Shown here piece after piece: positions 16,790 to 24,494 of a DNA stretch of 64,000 nt. Location of the stretch: contig JBAZSL010000005.1 in assembly GCA_041662445.1 (NCBI GenBank), positions 29,154 to 93,153 on the forward strand. Direction: 5' to 3'. This DNA is from UASB124 sp041662445. Lineage in GTDB: Bacteria > Babelota > Babeliae > Babelales > RVW-14. Under the pieces are notes generated by a model that ran no database searches, had not been told where the DNA came from, and was given only the letters and a program-made list of their open reading frames with translations. The position numbers and the translations under genes are program-made. Each line of letters begins with the position of its first letter. The first letter of the stretch is position 1.

Positions 16790-17551
16790 TTAGACGTTAG
16801 CAATACGCCGTTCGGCACGTAATAAATCTTCAGGGGTATCGATACCAAACACATCATGTGTCGTCTCGTGTACTTGAATGCGCAGGCCGTGCTCAAGAAA
16901 ACGTAACTGCTCAAGTTTTTCGGCATCTTCCAAAATACTTTTTCCCATTACAGCAATTTTATTCAATGCCGATGCAGTGTAGGCATAGAGCCCTACATGC
17001 TTGTAATACGTTTCTTTTGCAACAAGTTTGATGGGATCATGTTCATCACGAAAAAAAGGAATCGGTGCGCGCGAAAAGTAGATCGCCTGTCCACGTGAAT
17101 CGCAAACAACTTTAGCAATTTTTGATGAATGAATATCATTGGGATCGGTAATCAATTTTTTTAGTGTCCACATATCCTGGTCATCTTGCGTGCTTGTTTG
17201 AAGCAACGTCGCAACCATCGATTCATTGACAAATGGCTCATCACCTTGCCAATTCACCCAGATGTCAGCGGTGAGTTTGCCCGATACACACAACTCAACA
17301 AGTCGGTCAGTACCAGATTTGCACGTTGGGCTCGTCATTACATAGCGACCACCAAAATCCTCAATCACTGCAGCCGACTCATGCGAATCGATGGCAAAAA
17401 AAACTTCGTCAAAAAGCGTGCATCGTGTTACCGCATCCCACACCCAGGCAAGAAGCGGACGCCCTTTGAGTGGTGCAATGACTTTGCGAGGAAAACGTAC
17501 CGAATCTAAACGCGCTGGAATAATGCATATAATTTTTTTCTGTTTGTTCAT
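16790..17551 (-). CDS. kdsB: 3-deoxy-manno-octulosonate cytidylyltransferase (CMP-Kdo synthetase)
   Basis: The 253-residue protein matches KdsB throughout. It has IPARLDSVRFPRKV (the N-terminal nucleotide-binding loop), SPTCKSGTDRL, NWQGDEPFV, YYKHVGLYAY, LEDAEKLEQLRFLE and a terminal GIDTPEDLLRA. The enzyme activates Kdo with CTP for lipopolysaccharide inner-core synthesis, so it is good evidence for an LPS-type outer membrane. It is divergent from murA, with about 100 bases between the starts. Length is normal for the family. Confidence 0.95.
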   Translation of the reverse strand: MNKQKKIICIIPARLDSVRFPRKVIAPLKGRPLLAWVWDAVTRCTLFDEVFFAIDSHESAAVIEDFGGRYVMTSPTCKSGTDRLVELCVSGKLTADIWVNWQGDEPFVNESMVATLLQTSTQDDQDMWTLKKLITDPNDIHSSKIAKVVCDSRGQAIYFSRAPIPFFRDEHDPIKLVAKETYYKHVGLYAYTASALNKIAVMGKSILEDAEKLEQLRFLEHGLRIQVHETTHDVFGIDTPEDLLRAERRIANV

Positions 17552-17652
17552 GAGGACAAGCCCTTATGGTTCTTGTGCCTATTTTCTTTTATCAGGATTT
17601 AATGATATTATCACACCCGTCGAAGAATGTGATGACTTTAATAAGGATCTTT

Positions 17653-19002
17653 ATGACCGCTGGATATGTGCTTGTTAAAAAATCACAACCCTTGCAGGGC
17701 GTGGTTGATGTGTATGGGGCAAAAAATGCAGTACTCGTTCTTATCACTTCGCTCATATTGACCGAGGGCGTTTCAATACTTGAAAATGTCCCCAACAATG
17801 CCGACGTCCGGCTTATGATCCAGTTACTCCAAGAACTCGGCGCCAATGTCACCTTTGACATCAGCAACAAAAAGCTCACCATCGACACGTTTGGCATCTG
17901 CCGCTATGAAGTTCGTCCCGACATTATGAATAAAATGCGCGCCTCAATTTTAGTTATGGGACCACTTCTTGCTCGTTTCGGCAAAGCACGCGTTGCAGTT
18001 CCCGGCGGCGACCTTATTGGCCAACGCCCTATCAATTACCATCTCAATGGATTCAAGAAGATGGGCGCAACGATCAGTAGAAAAGATCCATTTGTCGAAG
18101 CGCAACTTCCTCAAACGCCCCAAGATGTCACCTATACACGCATTGTACTTGAGTACCCAAGCGTTGGGGCAACTGAAAATCTCATGATGTTTGCATGTCT
18201 TCACAAAGGACACGTTGCCATCATTAACGCCGCACTCGAACCAGAAATATTTGATCTTATTGATGTCCTCAGAAAAATGGGCGCACATATCGATATCCTT
18301 CCCGGAGCGACCATTATGGTCGAAGGCGTAACCCGCCTCAAACCGGTGGTGCATACCGTAGTGCCAGACCGATTAGAAGCCGGAGCTATTTTGGTTGCTG
18401 CAGCAATGACCGGTGGCACCGTCACCGTCGCCAATGCACGGCCAGATCACCTTGATATATTTCTTGAAAAGCTTACTGAGATGGGCCATACCATCACCAC
18501 CCAGATCGATCCGCATAGGTTGTCGCTTGCACCGGGAATAACCTTAAAGGCAACTCGTCGTTCACGTGCAATTTCTTTTAAAACATGTCCTTACCCAGGA
18601 TTTCCAACAGATCTTCAACCGCTTATGATGGCGGCACTATGCGTAGCCGAAGGAACAAGTACTGTCGAAGAAACGGTGTATGAAAACCGTATGCTCCATG
18701 TGCAAGAACTCGGCAAGATGGGGGCTCAGATAGCAGTAATGGGTTCTAAAGCAACCGTCAGAGGCGTTGAAGCGCTCTATGGCAAAGACGTTATTGCATC
18801 AGATATCCGTGCATCATGCGCACTCGCATTGGCGGGATTAGTTGCTTTTGAACAAACCAGAATAACTGGTGTCCACCACTGGCAACGTGGCTTTGATCAG
18901 TTGGAAAACAAATTAGCTCTTTTGGGAGCTTCAATTGAACTTGTTGATGATGCAATTAACGTGCAGGAAAGCTTGCAGATAACTCCGACACTTCCCTCGT
19001 AA
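17653..19002 (+). CDS. murA: UDP-N-acetylglucosamine 1-carboxyvinyltransferase, Cys-to-Asp active site
   Basis: The 449-residue protein is MurA, the first committed enzyme of peptidoglycan synthesis. It transfers enolpyruvate from PEP to UDP-GlcNAc. Recognisable are the LQGVVDVYGAKNAVL start, NVPNNADV, the RASILVMGPLLARFG segment and the catalytic loop PGGDLIGQRP. In that loop Asp (residue 120, codon 18010-18012) replaces the usual Cys115. Later motifs include PDRLEAGAILVAAA, YPGFPTDLQPLMMA and the ENRMLHV region. The start follows TAAGGATCTTT; longer frames upstream lack this. The 3' end overlaps the convergent atpG by 47 bases. Confidence 0.96.
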   Translation: MTAGYVLVKKSQPLQGVVDVYGAKNAVLVLITSLILTEGVSILENVPNNADVRLMIQLLQELGANVTFDISNKKLTIDTFGICRYEVRPDIMNKMRASILVMGPLLARFGKARVAVPGGDLIGQRPINYHLNGFKKMGATISRKDPFVEAQLPQTPQDVTYTRIVLEYPSVGATENLMMFACLHKGHVAIINAALEPEIFDLIDVLRKMGAHIDILPGATIMVEGVTRLKPVVHTVVPDRLEAGAILVAAAMTGGTVTVANARPDHLDIFLEKLTEMGHTITTQIDPHRLSLAPGITLKATRRSRAISFKTCPYPGFPTDLQPLMMAALCVAEGTSTVEETVYENRMLHVQELGKMGAQIAVMGSKATVRGVEALYGKDVIASDIRASCALALAGLVAFEQTRITGVHHWQRGFDQLENKLALLGASIELVDDAINVQESLQITPTLPS

Positions 19003-19822
19003 TTGACGCCTGACGCGTCTTATTAAACAGTAACGTCAAGCGATCGAGATACTTTTCAGCATTGTTGTTCGAATTTTCCATGGCCAAAAAGCGAGCCGCA
19101 TGTTCTGCGCGCAAAGACTCAAAGAGAATATGCGTAATTGCACAACGCAAGTAGCATACTGAAAGATAATCTAATATTGTTGCTTTATTCTGCTCCCAGA
19201 TAACATCTGTATCGCTCGATGTGGTAGAGGGCATGAGGCTATCGTGTGAAACAGGAATAAGCGTCGATTTTTTGGGCATCTGAACGAAAAAAGATTTGGC
19301 GATATTATGATAAAAAGTTACTGAAGAATACCGAATGGGGGCTTCAACAATTCTTCCAATTATATCGTCCGCAACGGCAAGAAAATTATTTGAGTTGAGA
19401 TCGGCGTAGCTACACACCAACTCCCCCAATTTTTTTTCTTTAAGAGCAGCAATAGCCCTCAACCCAACAGCTATAAATGCCGGTGCTTGATGCTTTTCGA
19501 TAGTTAATGAAGTACCTAAAAATTTAAACATATTTGAATTGAGCCCACCACATAAACCTTTTGAGGTGCCTATTACAATATAGAGAGGCCGGCTATCAAG
19601 AAGGTCGTCAGGGAAAAGCAATTCACTGCGCCAGGTCTCAGGCGCTTGTTGGAGCATCTCAAGAAAGAGCTCTTGAGTGTGATCAGTATAATTTTCAAGA
19701 GGTCGATTGATTTTCTCGAGTTTGCCGTAGAGTGACATCGAAATTAGGCGCACGGCATGAGTAATTTTTTTGGTCGTTTGAATAGAACGAATTTTATGAC
19801 GTAACTGCACGAGCTGAGACAT
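18956..19822 (-). CDS. atpG: ATP synthase F1 gamma subunit, divergent and isolated
   Basis: The 288-residue protein has the gamma-subunit pattern. The N-terminal helix is LRHKIRSIQTTKKITHAVRLIS, followed by the GTSKGLCGGLNSNMFK loop. The C-terminal helix ends in FNKTRQASITREVSEL. It would form the rotor shaft of the F1 motor at the inner membrane. The start at 19822 has GGTGGGG six bases upstream; a nearer upstream ATG at 19828 is also possible. No other ATP synthase gene is in the window, so the atp genes are dispersed here. Its 3' end overlaps murA by 47 bases in a convergent arrangement. Confidence 0.9.
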   Translation of the reverse strand: MSQLVQLRHKIRSIQTTKKITHAVRLISMSLYGKLEKINRPLENYTDHTQELFLEMLQQAPETWRSELLFPDDLLDSRPLYIVIGTSKGLCGGLNSNMFKFLGTSLTIEKHQAPAFIAVGLRAIAALKEKKLGELVCSYADLNSNNFLAVADDIIGRIVEAPIRYSSVTFYHNIAKSFFVQMPKKSTLIPVSHDSLMPSTTSSDTDVIWEQNKATILDYLSVCYLRCAITHILFESLRAEHAARFLAMENSNNNAEKYLDRLTLLFNKTRQASITREVSELSASFPAR

Positions 19823-19896
19823 GCTCATCCCCACCGCATATCAACGCACTGAATTTATCAACACTTTTTACGAAGGTAGCTTAAAAAATGCCTTTT

Positions 19897-19911
19897 TACA
19901 ACGACGTTGTA
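19897..19911. promoter_or_regulatory. 7-bp perfect palindrome between atpG and the YacP gene
   Basis: TACAACG-A-CGTTGTA forms a perfect inverted repeat with a one-base centre in the divergent gap between atpG and the gene at 19968. Its size and position suit a repressor operator; no T-run follows. Confidence 0.35.
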
Positions 19912-19967
19912 GTAAGATAGTGCTTTGTTAAGGTAAGAAAGGGTCCCGCTATATCAGGAACTTATCC

Positions 19968-20603
19968 ATGATACTCATAATCGACGGATACAATGTTCTT
20001 AAACAGTTATTTCCTGGTCTTAAAAATAACCTTGATAAACAAAAGGCAGCCTTTATCCGCCAATTGGCTTTCTACAAAAGAAAAAAAACGGCAACGATCC
20101 AGGAGATAATTGTCGTATTCGACGCAGGGCCATTTTCTCATGCATCCAGAAGCATTAAGTCGGATATCGTCATTATGTACTCCGGTACCAAAAGCACGGC
20201 AGACGCATGGATTTTGAGTTACGTTGAAAATAACCGCAACAAAGAGATTCTGGTCATCACGCGGGATCGGGAAATTCGTGAGGCCTGCCAGCAAATGGGC
20301 GTTGATTCACTGGGGAGCGATGAATTCTATCGCATCCTTCATGATAGTTTAATTGAGCTACCCTCCCCACAAGCAACTGAAACAACTATAGAAAAATATG
20401 ACCCTATCATGCTGGATGATAATGAATCCCCCACTCACTCGCTTAGCCCTGAAGCCCTTGATATACTTATGGAGCAATCAAGCATTGAAATGGTGAGCGT
20501 TAAACCAAACGATAATGACGTTCGCCACTCACGCCAGAGCCCGGCTCACAATTTAACCAAGAAAGAACGCCGCATTCAGGCAAAAATTAAAAAACTTAGT
20601 TAA
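19968..20603 (+). CDS. YacP-like NYN-domain ribonuclease
   Basis: A 211-residue protein with an N-terminal NYN/PIN-like nuclease fold. It has ILIIDGYNVL with the first Asp, IIVVFDAG with the next acidic residue, STADAWILSYV and ILVITRDREIREACQQMGV. The family includes Bacillus Rae1/YacP, a ribosome-associated endoribonuclease. The second half (about residues 125-195) is low-complexity and acidic, and the C terminus is basic (KKERRIQAKIKKL), possibly for RNA or ribosome contact. It lies 16 bases before tsaE and is probably co-transcribed with it. Confidence 0.85.
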   Translation: MILIIDGYNVLKQLFPGLKNNLDKQKAAFIRQLAFYKRKKTATIQEIIVVFDAGPFSHASRSIKSDIVIMYSGTKSTADAWILSYVENNRNKEILVITRDREIREACQQMGVDSLGSDEFYRILHDSLIELPSPQATETTIEKYDPIMLDDNESPTHSLSPEALDILMEQSSIEMVSVKPNDNDVRHSRQSPAHNLTKKERRIQAKIKKLS

Positions 20604-20619
20604 AAAAACGGTTTTGACC

Positions 20620-21060
20620 ATGAAATTTCATCGCTCCGAATGTGCCAACATCGTCAGCACATCGCTTATACCACTCCTCGAACGATATCGTATTTTAACC
20701 TTTGTTGGACCACTTGGCGCCGGCAAGACAACGCTTATTAAGGAACTTTTACGACAATGCGGGGTTAAAGAAACGGTTACTAGTCCGACATTCGGTTACT
20801 TCAATATGTATCAGGGCGAGCATGAACGCGTATTTTATCACTTTGACCTTTATCGCATCACAACAATCCATGAATTTCTTCAGGCAGGATTTGATGAATA
20901 CCTTCACCAAGACGCTGTTATTCTTATTGAGTGGCCAGATGTTATTGACCATCTCCTCAAAGAACGCGAGCTCAAAAAAAGCGTGCGCCGCATAAGCCTG
21001 GCACTCGATTCAACCGACCAAGAGCAAAGAATTTTGCATATTTCCCCACAAAATGCATAA
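20620..21060 (+). CDS. tsaE: tRNA threonylcarbamoyladenosine biosynthesis ATPase TsaE
   Basis: The 146-residue protein has the TsaE signature. Walker A is GPLGAGKTTLIKELL, then SPTFGYFNMY, the HFDLYR strand and ILIEWPDVI. TsaE stimulates the TsaB-TsaD complex that makes the t6A modification at position 37 of ANN-decoding tRNAs. The start at ATG 20620 is preferred over an upstream TTG. It follows the YacP gene closely and precedes the tRNA cluster. Confidence 0.95.
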   Translation: MKFHRSECANIVSTSLIPLLERYRILTFVGPLGAGKTTLIKELLRQCGVKETVTSPTFGYFNMYQGEHERVFYHFDLYRITTIHEFLQAGFDEYLHQDAVILIEWPDVIDHLLKERELKKSVRRISLALDSTDQEQRILHISPQNA

Positions 21061-21076
21061 GGGCCGTACAAAAATA

Positions 21077-21104
21077 TTGAAAAAATTGCCGTTCTCTTTA
21101 TGCT
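21077..21104 (+). promoter_or_regulatory. Sigma70-like promoter for the tRNA cluster
   Basis: TTGAAA (21077-21082), a 16-base spacer and TATGCT (21099-21104) lie about 40 bases before the tRNA-Tyr. Confidence 0.45.
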
Positions 21105-21143
21105 GAGCTGGTTGATTAATTTTTTTGAAAAAACGCGCTTGTA

Positions 21144-21228
21144 GGGGAGGTTCCCGAGCGGTCAAAGGGGGCGGACTGTAAATCCGCTGGCACAGCCTTC
21201 ACAGGTTCGAATCCTGTCCTCCCCACCA
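21144..21228 (+). tRNA. tRNA-Tyr (GTA)
   Basis: An 85-base class II tRNA. The acceptor GGGGAGG pairs with CCTCCCC, the anticodon loop CTGTAAA gives GTA, the variable arm is long, the T-arm is AGGTTCGAATCCT and CCA is encoded. Confidence 0.97.
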
Positions 21229-21271
21229 TCATGAATAAGCCTCGAGCGAAAAATGAAAAAAACGAACGGTT

Positions 21272-21348
21272 GCGGGAATAGCTCAATTGGCTAGAGCGTC
21301 AGCCTTCCAAGCTGAAGGTTGCGGGTTCGAGACCCGTTTCCCGCTCCA
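21272..21348 (+). tRNA. tRNA-Gly (TCC)
   Basis: The acceptor GCGGGAA pairs with TTCCCGC, the anticodon loop CTTCCAA gives TCC, the T-loop is GGTTCGAGACC and CCA is encoded. Confidence 0.97.
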
Positions 21349-21356
21349 CAGGATGT

Positions 21357-21432
21357 GCTGGCATAGCTCAGTTGGTAGAGCAGCTGATTTGTAATCAGCA
21401 GGTCGCTGGTTCGAGTCCAGTTGCCAGCTCCA
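21357..21432 (+). tRNA. tRNA-Thr (TGT)
   Basis: The acceptor GCTGGCA pairs with TGCCAGC, the anticodon stem GCTGA/TCAGC holds loop TTTGTAA with anticodon TGT, and CCA is encoded. Confidence 0.97.
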
Positions 21433-21457
21433 CTGAAAGTCTTTATACTGTGCTCGT

Positions 21458-21485
21458 CGCCCCTTTGTAATGGGGCGTTATTTTT
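21458..21485 (+). terminator. Rho-independent terminator after tRNA-Thr(TGT)
   Basis: The CGCCCC (21458-21463)/GGGGCG (21472-21477) stem has an 8-base loop and is followed by TTATTTTT. It sits where tuf lies in many related gene orders. Confidence 0.7.
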
Positions 21486-21509
21486 AGAAAAGAAGCAACG
21501 AACGTAGGT

Positions 21510-21585
21510 GCCCACGTAGCTCAGTTGGTAGAGCACTTCCTTGGTAAGGGAGAGGTCACCGGTTCAAACCCGGTCGCGGGCTCCA
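21510..21585 (+). tRNA. tRNA-Thr (GGT)
   Basis: The anticodon stem CTTCC/GGGAG holds loop TTGGTAA with anticodon GGT. The acceptor GCCCACG/CGCGGGC has one A-C mismatch at the fifth pair. CCA is encoded. Confidence 0.95.
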
Positions 21586-21620
21586 CACCCAACGGGTTAT
21601 ACAAAAGAGAGCTTGAGAAT

Positions 21621-21779
21621 ATGGCAAAAGAGAGAACGATCATTCATCTAGAATGTGAAGGCTGTGGGATGAAAAACTACAGCAAAAAAGTATCCAAAAA
21701 AAGAGAATTCGGGAAGCTTGCCCTTAGCAAATTTTGTGCTAAATGTCGCAAGCATTCCACTCACAAAGAGACGAAATAA
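21621..21779 (+). CDS. rpmG: 50S ribosomal protein L33
   Basis: A 52-residue basic protein, MAKERTIIHLECEGC onward, with zinc-binding pairs CEGC and CAKC and the NYSKKVSKKR core typical of L33. It is the zinc-containing (C+) form. It sits between tRNA-Thr(GGT) and tRNA-Trp, as in the conserved tuf-rpmG-trnW-secE-nusG order. Confidence 0.93.
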   Translation: MAKERTIIHLECEGCGMKNYSKKVSKKREFGKLALSKFCAKCRKHSTHKETK

Positions 21780-21788
21780 TGAAGAGGA

Positions 21789-21865
21789 AGGCCAGTAGCT
21801 CTAATTGGTAGAGCGGCGGACTCCAAATCCGCGGGTTGGGGGTTCGAATCCCTCCTGGCCTGCCA
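21789..21865 (+). tRNA. tRNA-Trp (CCA)
   Basis: The acceptor AGGCCAG pairs with CTGGCCT, the anticodon loop CTCCAAA gives CCA, the T-loop is GGTTCGAATCC, and the 3' CCA is encoded. Confidence 0.97.
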
Positions 21866-21903
21866 GTGAACACAAACGCCAAAGTCGTGCGGGGTTTATT
21901 AAG

Positions 21904-22089
21904 ATGAATAAAGCAATCGCCTTTCTCAATGAAGTGAAGGCTGAATTAAAAAAAGTAACGTGGCCGACACAAGATGAACTTATCGGCTCGGCTATTATTG
22001 TCTGCATATTGGTGGTGGTGTTTGCTGTGATTCTTGGTTGTATGGACGCAGTTTTTACTGCTTTCATCAAACATGTAACGCGCTTTTAA
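21904..22089 (+). CDS. secE: Preprotein translocase subunit SecE
   Basis: A 61-residue single-membrane-helix SecE. It has the amphipathic helix FLNEVKAELKKVTWPTQDEL with the invariant KVTWP, followed by a 20-residue hydrophobic helix. It clamps SecY in the inner membrane translocon. It lies between tRNA-Trp and nusG, the standard order; secG is at 46.1 kb. Confidence 0.96.
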   Translation: MNKAIAFLNEVKAELKKVTWPTQDELIGSAIIVCILVVVFAVILGCMDAVFTAFIKHVTRF

Positions 22090-22126
22090 TAAGGGTTCTC
22101 AAAATTTTTACGTGGTTGGTTGAACA

Positions 22127-22645
22127 ATGAAACGTTGGTACGTAGTTCAGGTCTATACCGGTTTTGAAGATATCGTCAAAAAGGACCTCGAGAAACGGAT
22201 AATCGAAGAGAGCATGCAAGATATCTTCGGTGAAGTTTTATTGCCTGCAGGCGAAACTGTTTCATTTTTTTCCGACGATAAAACCAAAAAAGAAAAAATT
22301 TTCCCAGGTTATCTCCTTATTCAAATGGAGATGACAGGCGATGCATATCGGCTTGTTTCTTCGACGGCACGCGTGACACGCTTCTTGGGCGGTGAAGTCC
22401 CAGTCCCGTTGTCCGATAAAGAAGTCGATCGCATCTTTGCCCAGATGTCAGGTAAACTTGCTGTTCCTCACGAGAAAGCTCCCTTTGTTGTTGGGAACGA
22501 AGTTCACATTTCACAGGGGCCTTTTGCGGGATTCGTTGGCATTATTGATAAGGTCGACGAAGAGCGAGAAAAGCTCACCGTTATGGTCAGTATTTTTGGA
22601 CGCATGACTCCCGTAGAACTGGGTTTCGATCAGGTCAAGAAATAA
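22127..22645 (+). CDS. nusG: Transcription termination/antitermination factor NusG
   Basis: The 172-residue protein has the NGN domain starting RWYVVQVYTGFEDIVKK, the FPGYLLIQMEM strand with VTRFLGG, and a C-terminal KOW domain with VGNEVHISQGPFAGFVG. It travels with RNA polymerase and couples it to ribosomes or Rho. Length is normal. Confidence 0.97.
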   Translation: MKRWYVVQVYTGFEDIVKKDLEKRIIEESMQDIFGEVLLPAGETVSFFSDDKTKKEKIFPGYLLIQMEMTGDAYRLVSSTARVTRFLGGEVPVPLSDKEVDRIFAQMSGKLAVPHEKAPFVVGNEVHISQGPFAGFVGIIDKVDEEREKLTVMVSIFGRMTPVELGFDQVKK

Positions 22646-22660
22646 CATTTAGGTAACGCT

Positions 22661-23086
22661 ATGTCTAAAAAAATCAAAGCCAAAGTAAAACTTCAACTCC
22701 ATGGTGGATCAGCCACTCCTGCACCACCAGTTGGTTCGATGCTTGGTCAGCACCAAGTTAATCTCATGGACTTTTGCAAGAAATTCAATGCTGCAACAGC
22801 CAACCGCAAGGGCGAAACGGTACCTGTTCTCATTACCATTTATACCGATAAGAGTTTTGATTTTATTCTCAAAACTCCACCCGTTTCTGAATTGCTGCGC
22901 AAAAAAGCAAACATTCAATCCGGCGCAAAAAATCCAGGCAAAGAAACAGCAGGATCGATTAAATGGAAAGACATCGAGGAAATTGCCAAGGTTAAAATGC
23001 CTGATTTGAATGCAGTGGACTTGGAAGCAGCGAAGAAGATAGTTGCTGGAAGTGCACGAAGCATGGGACTTTCGGTTGTCGATTGA
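22661..23086 (+). CDS. rplK: 50S ribosomal protein L11
   Basis: A 141-residue L11. It has KAKVKLQLHGGSATPAPP, GSMLGQHQVN, the FDFILKTPPVS strand and a C-terminal RNA-binding domain ending GSARSMGL. It binds the GTPase-associated centre of 23S rRNA. The stop overlaps the region just before rplA. Confidence 0.97.
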   Translation: MSKKIKAKVKLQLHGGSATPAPPVGSMLGQHQVNLMDFCKKFNAATANRKGETVPVLITIYTDKSFDFILKTPPVSELLRKKANIQSGAKNPGKETAGSIKWKDIEEIAKVKMPDLNAVDLEAAKKIVAGSARSMGLSVVD

Positions 23087-23118
23087 AACTTTCAAAGACA
23101 GTAATAAATGGACGTGCA

Positions 23119-23811
23119 ATGAGCAAACTAGGAAAAAAACATATAGAAGCCAAAGAGAAGCTGGAGGAAGCAAAAATTGTTTCCTGGAAAAGCGCTTTGG
23201 ATTTTGTCGTAAAAAATGCCCATGCAAAATTTGATGAATCTGTTGACGCAGACATTATTTTGGGTATTGATGCCGCTAAGGGCGAACAAACCGTTCGTGG
23301 CTCGGTATTACTCCCACATGGCACGGGTAAAAAAATGCGTGTTTTGGTATTTGCCAAGGGCGAATACGAAGAACAGGCAAAAAAAGCCGGCGCTGATTAT
23401 ATTGGAGCCGAAGACTTTGTAGCAAAGATTGAGGGCGGCTGGTGCGATTTTGAAGCAGCAGTTGCTACCCCAGATCTTATGGGTTTGGTTGGTCGTGTTG
23501 CTAAACTGCTTGGCCCTCGTGGCTTGCTCCCAAATAAGAAGGTCGGCACGGTTACTTTTGATATCGCGGGTATTGTAGCAGACCTCAAAAAAGGTCGCGT
23601 CTCATTCAGAAATGATAAAGGCGGCGTCGTTCATGCACCATTTGGCAAGATTTCTTTTGGCGCAGATAAGCTTACTGAAAATCTTACCACATTGGTTCAG
23701 GCACTGCGCAACACAAGGCCACCGACAGCAAAAGGTAAATTCATCAAAAGAATAGTTCTCTCATCAACGATGGGCGTTGGCATTTCGGTCAACCCTGATG
23801 AAGCTGCGTAA
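23119..23811 (+). CDS. rplA: 50S ribosomal protein L1
   Basis: A 230-residue L1, starting MSKLGKKHIEAKEKLEE. It has the family motifs GSVLLPHGTGKKMRVLVFAKG, LGPRGLLPNKKVGTV, KKGRVSFRNDKGG and a terminal SSTMGVGISVN. It forms the L1 stalk and, in many bacteria, represses its own operon. The frame extends 12 codons upstream, but the ATG at 23119 matches the family start. Confidence 0.97.
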   Translation: MSKLGKKHIEAKEKLEEAKIVSWKSALDFVVKNAHAKFDESVDADIILGIDAAKGEQTVRGSVLLPHGTGKKMRVLVFAKGEYEEQAKKAGADYIGAEDFVAKIEGGWCDFEAAVATPDLMGLVGRVAKLLGPRGLLPNKKVGTVTFDIAGIVADLKKGRVSFRNDKGGVVHAPFGKISFGADKLTENLTTLVQALRNTRPPTAKGKFIKRIVLSSTMGVGISVNPDEAA

Positions 23812-23835
23812 GCTTAAAAGCACGAGGAAAAATTC

Positions 23836-24360
23836 ATGAATCGGCAACAAAAAGAACAAGTCGTCGCTGAACTTCGTCAGATGATGTCCGATGCGCAAGC
23901 AACGTTTTTGGTTAAATACCAGGGTCTTTCAGTTGCATCGCTACAACAGTTGCGCAGAAATCTACGCGCAGGCGGGAGTAGACTTCAAGTGGCTAAAGCT
24001 ACTTTGATGCAAAAGGCGGCCCAATCTATTGACGGAGCACAAACTTTCTCAGAATCCTTTAAGGATCAGGTTGGTCTTGTTTTTACTAAAGACAATATTT
24101 CAGGCACTGCAAAGCAGCTTATTGATTTTGCAAAAGAAAACCAGTCACTGAAGGTAATCGCTGGGCTCTACGAAGCTCGCATGCTTGGTAGCCAAGAACT
24201 TAGTTTTCTTGCTTCACTTCCATCGCGAGACGTACTTATTGCTCAATTGTTAGGCACTATGCAGGCGCCAATGACCGCTACAGTACGCATTTTATATCTG
24301 CTTATTGCTCGTTTGGTCTTTGTCCTTAAGGAAATCGAGAAAAAACAAGCCGGAATTTAG
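23836..24360 (+). CDS. rplJ: 50S ribosomal protein L10
   Basis: A 174-residue L10 with LRQMMSDAQATFLVKYQGLS, LRRNLRAGGSRLQVAKATL, and a C-terminal helix that carries L7/L12 dimers. A GAGGAAAAATTC ribosome-binding region precedes it. It anchors the L12 stalk. Confidence 0.95.
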   Translation: MNRQQKEQVVAELRQMMSDAQATFLVKYQGLSVASLQQLRRNLRAGGSRLQVAKATLMQKAAQSIDGAQTFSESFKDQVGLVFTKDNISGTAKQLIDFAKENQSLKVIAGLYEARMLGSQELSFLASLPSRDVLIAQLLGTMQAPMTATVRILYLLIARLVFVLKEIEKKQAGI

Positions 24361-24417
24361 TAGGCAGACATGCAAAATTGTGATAGATTGAGCATTATTT
24401 GCCTTTATTTCCGGGGG

Positions 24418-24445
24418 ACTCTAACAAAAAGTAAATAGAGTTTTT
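24418..24445 (+). terminator. Weak attenuator-like hairpin between rplJ and rplL
   Basis: ACTCTA (24418-24423) pairs with TAGAGT (24436-24441) across a 12-base A-rich loop and runs into TTTTT (24441-24445). A 6-bp AT-rich stem would give partial termination at most. Confidence 0.35.
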
Positions 24446-24494
24446 GAATAAAATAAACGTAATTAAACGCTGTTGGTTATAAGGAGTTATTTCT

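Noticed and set aside
17566..17652. Upstream start for murA
   Set aside because: The TAAGGA site and family start are at 17653.
21525..21620. Upstream extension of rpmG over tRNA-Thr
   Set aside because: It reads through the tRNA gene; L33 starts at MAKERT.
21805..21903. Upstream extension of secE over tRNA-Trp
   Set aside because: It reads through the tRNA gene; SecE starts at MNKAIAFL.
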